A DNA stretch of 64,000 nt from Halalkalicoccus subterraneus (GTDB taxonomy: Archaea > Halobacteriota > Halobacteria > Halobacteriales > Halalkalicoccaceae). The position numbers and the translations under genes were made by a program. The stretch is from NCBI RefSeq assembly GCF_003697815.1, contig NZ_RDQG01000039.1, positions 1-64,000 of the forward strand. The letters run 5' to 3'. Under the pieces are notes generated by a model. That model saw only the letters and a program-made list of their open reading frames with translations, had not been told where the DNA came from and made no database searches. This document shows positions 61,010 through 64,000 of the stretch, one piece after another (position 1 is the stretch's first letter; each line of letters begins with the position of its first letter).

Positions 61010-61514
61010 GATCTTGTCCCTATGAAACAGCTAAGAAATACTGGCTGCAATTCAACTAGACTTTCGAAAATCAATAATCGTTGGTCGTGATATGCTATAT
61101 TCACTAATATCGTTGCGTGTGAATAAGGTTCTGGGTAACAATATCGATTTCGGGCGAAACTAGTACTCGCGCTGATTCTATACCATCAATAAATATCATA
61201 AATTAATATTTAAATAAACATATTATATATATATCAACCCTCATCAATAAGACTAGCTGCGACGGTTCAGACATCACTACAATCACGATCAACTGAAGCA
61301 GGCGTTCAATGGACGAGCTCTTACTGAGGTGATGGAGGACTACACAGGGCCATGATGTTGATTATAATGTTTTGTTTATATTTCAAGGAGATCAGTTGAT
61401 TAATAACTAGTGTCATGGGGATCTGTAAAACATTTGTATGAACTATTCTCGTTAGTGTCGTATTATCTATTATATCCCCCAATCTTTTATTATTCTTGAG
61501 TCCTAGTCGGATCG
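61010..61514. other. AT-rich gene-free stretch
   Basis: No gene was found in these 505 bp. Around 61195-61240 there is a very AT-rich run (repeated TATA steps). It could hold promoters for the flanking divergent genes. No repeat copies or RNA genes were recognised. Confidence 0.35.
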
Positions 61515-61748
61515 ATGGGAGATTTCAGAAAGTTGTGGGATAGGATTGGTATTGGTGGTGTGATCATTCTTGGATTGGCACTTTTTTTCTTCCCAGAACC
61601 AACAACATCCTTTATCGGAGTCATCATTATTATAACCGCTACTCTAACGTGGCTGGAAGGCTGGTACAGCAGCCGAAAACTAATATTCAAACTTCAGACA
61701 ATGAGAATCAATGAATTTGGAAGTATAGTAGATATAGGTACACCTTAG
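61515..61748 (+). CDS. Very small membrane protein, two spans
   Basis: This 77-residue protein begins MGDFRKLWDRIGIGGVIILG, with spans at about 11-26 and 31-49, then a soluble tail (SRKLIFKLQTMRINEFGS). Function unknown. The start has the usual AT-rich leader. Confidence 0.45.
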   Translation: MGDFRKLWDRIGIGGVIILGLALFFFPEPTTSFIGVIIIITATLTWLEGWYSSRKLIFKLQTMRINEFGSIVDIGTP

Positions 61749-61794
61749 TTGAACAAGTAAACAGAGGAAACGAGGAAATAAAGACGTGGGTAGC

Positions 61795-61927
61795 TATAGT
61801 GGAAGTCCCGTCCTTTAGGATAGGAAAATGTCACCCTGGGATCGTAGAGCGAACAACCACGTCGTCGCCCTGTTATGGCCACGCCTACTGTCGTCGCTAC
61901 GCTGGCGATCATACCCCTCCGTTTCAT
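61795..61927 (-). pseudogene. 5' end of a small secreted or lipoprotein gene, cut by another sequence
   Basis: From 61927 leftward the minus strand reads MKRRGMIASVATTVGVAITG, a good signal-like N-terminus, and then loses coding character near 61845. The plus strand at 61800-61835 reads GAAGTCCCGTCCTTTAGGAT and AATGTCACC, which resembles right ends of haloarchaeal IS200/IS605-type elements. An insertion end may have cut the gene. No transposase remains. Confidence 0.3.
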
Positions 61928-62500
61928 CGTTCTCTCCTCATTTTACTATGTTTGCTCAGATCCCGGTTACCGCAATCAAGCAATAGAGACAGTCGGCTAT
62001 CAAACGTGGTAAAACCACCGTTATCGGAACCGCCGGCCTGTCCGGAACGAGGCGGTGCTCACTCGCATCCGCTCGCTGCGTGCCTGTCCTCGCCGTCTCC
62101 CTCGCTGTGCTCAGTCGGCGGCTGCGACCATCCTCCCGGCCGGCGGACGCTTGTACCGTCGGACACGATAGAACCGCCTACCAGACGGGAGAGTTACCAG
62201 AAAATCTGACTCTTGAAATCGGGATAGGAAAGGGAGATTAGGTGCTCTTGCCGCCATCCGTCGCGACTTCGGCGTTCACGAGTACATCCATCTCAGCGGC
62301 TGCGTCTGACGTGATTTCCTCTCGATCGTTGCTGTCGTCCTGCTAAACATAGTCGGAATCAGTCGATGGAGAAGAAGTCTGTATCCGTGTCTAATGGGTG
62401 GAACCCCCTGATTTGCCAAGGATCTTCTTACCGCCAGTTGTGTTGCGGAACCCGAACCCATCCTGGTTGTCGATCTCATTAGTGAGATCACGAACGTGAC
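61928..62500. other. Gap without intact genes
   Basis: No supported gene was found. 62010-62170 is GC-rich with low-quality frames on both strands and looks like fragmentary or non-coding DNA. No clear repeat or RNA was recognised. Confidence 0.3.
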
Positions 62501-63097
62501 TTATCGAGTAACGCCGTCGAGAACCGAAGACTGAATCTTAGAAGCGGACATAGCAGTCCTAGCACGGAAGAGCTCGATCTTGATTCCTTGACCTCTCTCG
62601 TTTCGATCGAGAACAGCAGCAGGTTTCCGATCGATTGGTGGCACGTGCGGATCAACTCCCATCTCCTCCAAGCGCGATTCGTGAATGTACAGATCACCGT
62701 TCTCGGGATGATACACTAGTCCGAGGGCGGCGAGAACGTCCGGAAGGTACTTGTCAATCGTCGGTTGCGACGATCCGGCTACGTCCTCGATCGTTGCGAC
62801 AAGTGTCCCCTCAAGAATATTCTGGTCCAGCCCAACAGTGTCCCTGATTCGGTCACAGAGACCTTGTGTTTTTCTTCCAGGGTCGTGGGATTACACTCCT
62901 GTTCTTGATCATCCTGCTGCTCACGCTTCTCCTCGATCCTGCCGAGTCGACCACCGTCCTGATACTCGCGGATCGCATACGCGAACATGATACCAGGGTT
63001 CTCGCCGTTGGATCGGGCGAACGAGGAAAACGCCTCCTTCGTTAGTGGGTTGGACGGCCGTGGCAGGGACCGGAGGGGACCTTTTCGGTTCAGTCAT
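62501..63097 (-). pseudogene. Multiply frameshifted plasmid HTH-type gene
   Basis: The minus strand reads MTEPKRSPP, then in another frame PSNPLTKEAFSSFARSNGEN, PGIMFAYAIREYQDGGRLGR, and after about 62880 in a third frame KTQGLCDRIRDTVGLDQNIL, EGTLVATIEDVAGSSQPTID, KYLPDVLAALGLVYHPENGD, LYIHESRLEEMGVDP. Joined, these make one plausible protein of about 190 residues with a helix-turn-helix-like middle. At least two frameshifts break it. It follows the small HTH gene at 63125-63346 by 27 bp. Confidence 0.6.
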
Positions 63098-63124
63098 CGT
63101 TGATGTAGATTACTCTTCGAGTTG

Positions 63125-63346
63125 TCAGAGTCGTGCGTTTGCGACCTTCCGGCTCATGATGGCCGAGTCATCATTGTCCTTGAACCGGCGGAGCGCCGAG
63201 TAGACAGTGTCGTAGTTCGCGTCGAGTACATCAACAATCTCTTGAGTACCGGCGGCACCGCCGAGATCGCGGATCGTCTGGATATAATCCGTCTCCTCGT
63301 ATTTTGTGGCGTAGCGCCCGGAATCCGGATCCACGCTCTCGCCCAT
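63125..63346 (-). CDS. Small helix-turn-helix protein
   Basis: This 73-residue protein has a charged start (MGESVDPDSGRYATKYEETD) and a winged-helix-like unit YIQTIRDLGGAAGTQEIVDV, NYDTVYSALRRFKDND, SRKVANARL. This type is common on haloarchaeal plasmids near replication or partition genes. It is probably the first gene of an operon whose second gene is broken. Confidence 0.65.
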   Translation of the reverse strand: MGESVDPDSGRYATKYEETDYIQTIRDLGGAAGTQEIVDVLDANYDTVYSALRRFKDNDDSAIMSRKVANARL

Positions 63347-63617
63347 CCTTGGACATAGGGATCGGGCTCGTGGCCATCACAGATAGTTATGTCGCACTCC
63401 TATTATATAACACCTACCCAGATAAATTTGATGGAAAATTTTTACTAATACAAGTACTTGTGGTGGATAGGGAAGCTCGGTCCTATTAGGCGTTGAATCA
63501 CCCCGGTGCAGGGACACCGAGGCCAGGTTTCTCTGGATCAGGAAACCCATAAACACGAACATTGCGAGCACAAAAGAAGGTATCGACAAACGAACGATCC
63601 GCGCAGCTACTGAGAGC
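63347..63617. other. Gap before the SWIM gene
   Basis: No complete gene was found. From about 63552 the frame of the following SWIM gene already looks coding (NTNIASTKEGIDKRTIRAAT), but no ATG, GTG or TTG start precedes it. Either the gene uses another start or its 5' end has been altered. Confidence 0.35.
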
Positions 63618-64000
63618 ATGAGCACCGACCGCCACGCCGGCGAGGCCGGCGAATTCGACATCTACAGCGAGAGCGGCTTAGTGTACTGCGTCCGCCTGAT
63701 CACCGAGACCTGTGACTGTAAGAGCGCGACGTACCAAGACGGCGCGTGTAAGCACCAGCACCGCGTCGAGATGATGATCGCCGCTCGCGAAGAGTATCGC
63801 GGACTCGGTGATTCGACGGTCGAACACCGACCAGCCGACGATGCAGCGGTCGTGACCGACAGCGGTGTTGTGGTCGAGACCGCTACACAGGGTGACCAAA
63901 AGGCTCAAATCACCGGCCCGTATCTTGAGCCTCCGGAGCAGGCTGGTGCGACATACTGGAGGTACGAGGACTGTGGCCGCGAGTCGCTCCGACGTGGGGA
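63618..64000 (+). CDS. SWIM zinc-finger protein (cut by the window end)
   Basis: The frame is open from the ATG at 63618 to the end of the window (127 codons). MSTDRHAGEAGEFDIYSESG is followed by the SWIM zinc motif C-x-C-x9-C-x-H (TCDCKSATYQDGACKHQH), then a region with a possible second metal site (WRYEDCGRES). Haloarchaea carry many SWIM proteins, often on plasmids, with presumed DNA or protein binding. Similarity extends upstream of the ATG. Confidence 0.7.
   Translation, partial: MSTDRHAGEAGEFDIYSESGLVYCVRLITETCDCKSATYQDGACKHQHRVEMMIAAREEYRGLGDSTVEHRPADDAAVVTDSGVVVETATQGDQKAQITGPYLEPPEQAGATYWRYEDCGRESLRRG

Noticed and set aside
61799-62209. 136-codon plus-strand frame
   Set aside because: It is Pro/Ser/Arg-rich without family resemblance and spans a GC-rich stretch that also gives weak frames on other strands.

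Overview
The window is DNA from a halophilic archaeon (class Halobacteria). The proteins are acidic and rich in Asp/Glu. Secreted proteins carry twin-arginine signals or haloarchaeal lipoboxes. The gene set includes Orc1/Cdc6, TRAM, TrmB, PhiH1-type PadR, SHOCT, DUF2270 and SWIM proteins. No rRNA, tRNA or CRISPR array was seen. An Orc1/Cdc6 gene with flanking repeats, a ParA operon, a mobilisation module, two toxin-antitoxin families and many broken genes suggest a megaplasmid, or an integrated plasmid region of a chromosome.

Layout. (1) About 1-22 kb is AT-richer and repeat-studded. It holds a dipeptide/oligopeptide ABC transporter whose two permease genes are divergent (1.0-5.8 kb), a complete MoxR/DUF58 operon (7.2-11.4 kb), many tiny membrane-protein genes, a GNAT acetyltransferase, a PIN-like protein, a TumE/TumA toxin-antitoxin pair, oligoendopeptidase F, an S51 peptidase and a methyltransferase. 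Two repeat families are confined to this block: family A (about 80 bp, 7 copies) and family B (about 100-180 bp, 6 copies). (2) 22.6-25.4 kb is a compact mobilisation module: a candidate oriT hairpin, a ribbon-helix-helix accessory protein, a very short HUH relaxase and a VirD4/TraD-like coupling ATPase. (3) 25.4-38.0 kb is a GC-rich starch/cyclodextrin island: secreted CGTase, MalEFG-type importer, MalK-type ATPase, GH15 glucosidase, cytoplasmic GH13 enzyme and a TrmB regulator. (4) 38-45 kb has a CopG-like protein, a DDE transposase and a second DUF58 operon that lacks its MoxR gene. (5) 45-53 kb is decaying: a gtrA gene with one in-frame TGA, two cis-prenyltransferase homologues (one without the catalytic DGN motif), a truncated FAD oxidoreductase, three tyrosine-recombinase fragments, a repeat-domain lipoprotein and a ruined second TumE/TumA locus. 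(6) 52.8-57.0 kb is the plasmid core: ParA and its partner, an origin with 13-bp repeats and an AT-rich stretch, Orc1/Cdc6, and an RHH-PIN toxin-antitoxin pair. (7) 57-64 kb has small regulators (PadR, TRAM, HTH), membrane proteins and more truncated or frameshifted genes, and ends inside a SWIM zinc-finger gene.

How the genes work together. The starch island reads as a full route. CGTase leaves the cell by the Tat pathway and turns starch into cyclodextrins and maltodextrins, the ABC importer brings them in, the GH13 and GH15 enzymes cut them to maltose and glucose, and TrmB probably senses the sugars. Orc1/Cdc6, ParA with its partner, and the RHH-PIN pair provide replication, segregation and post-segregational stability. 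The mobilisation module could allow transfer with help from another element's mating apparatus. Start codons were moved inward from the longest open frame where a ribosome-binding site, an operon overlap or the family's N-terminus argued for it. Family names are from memory of conserved motifs; no database search was run.
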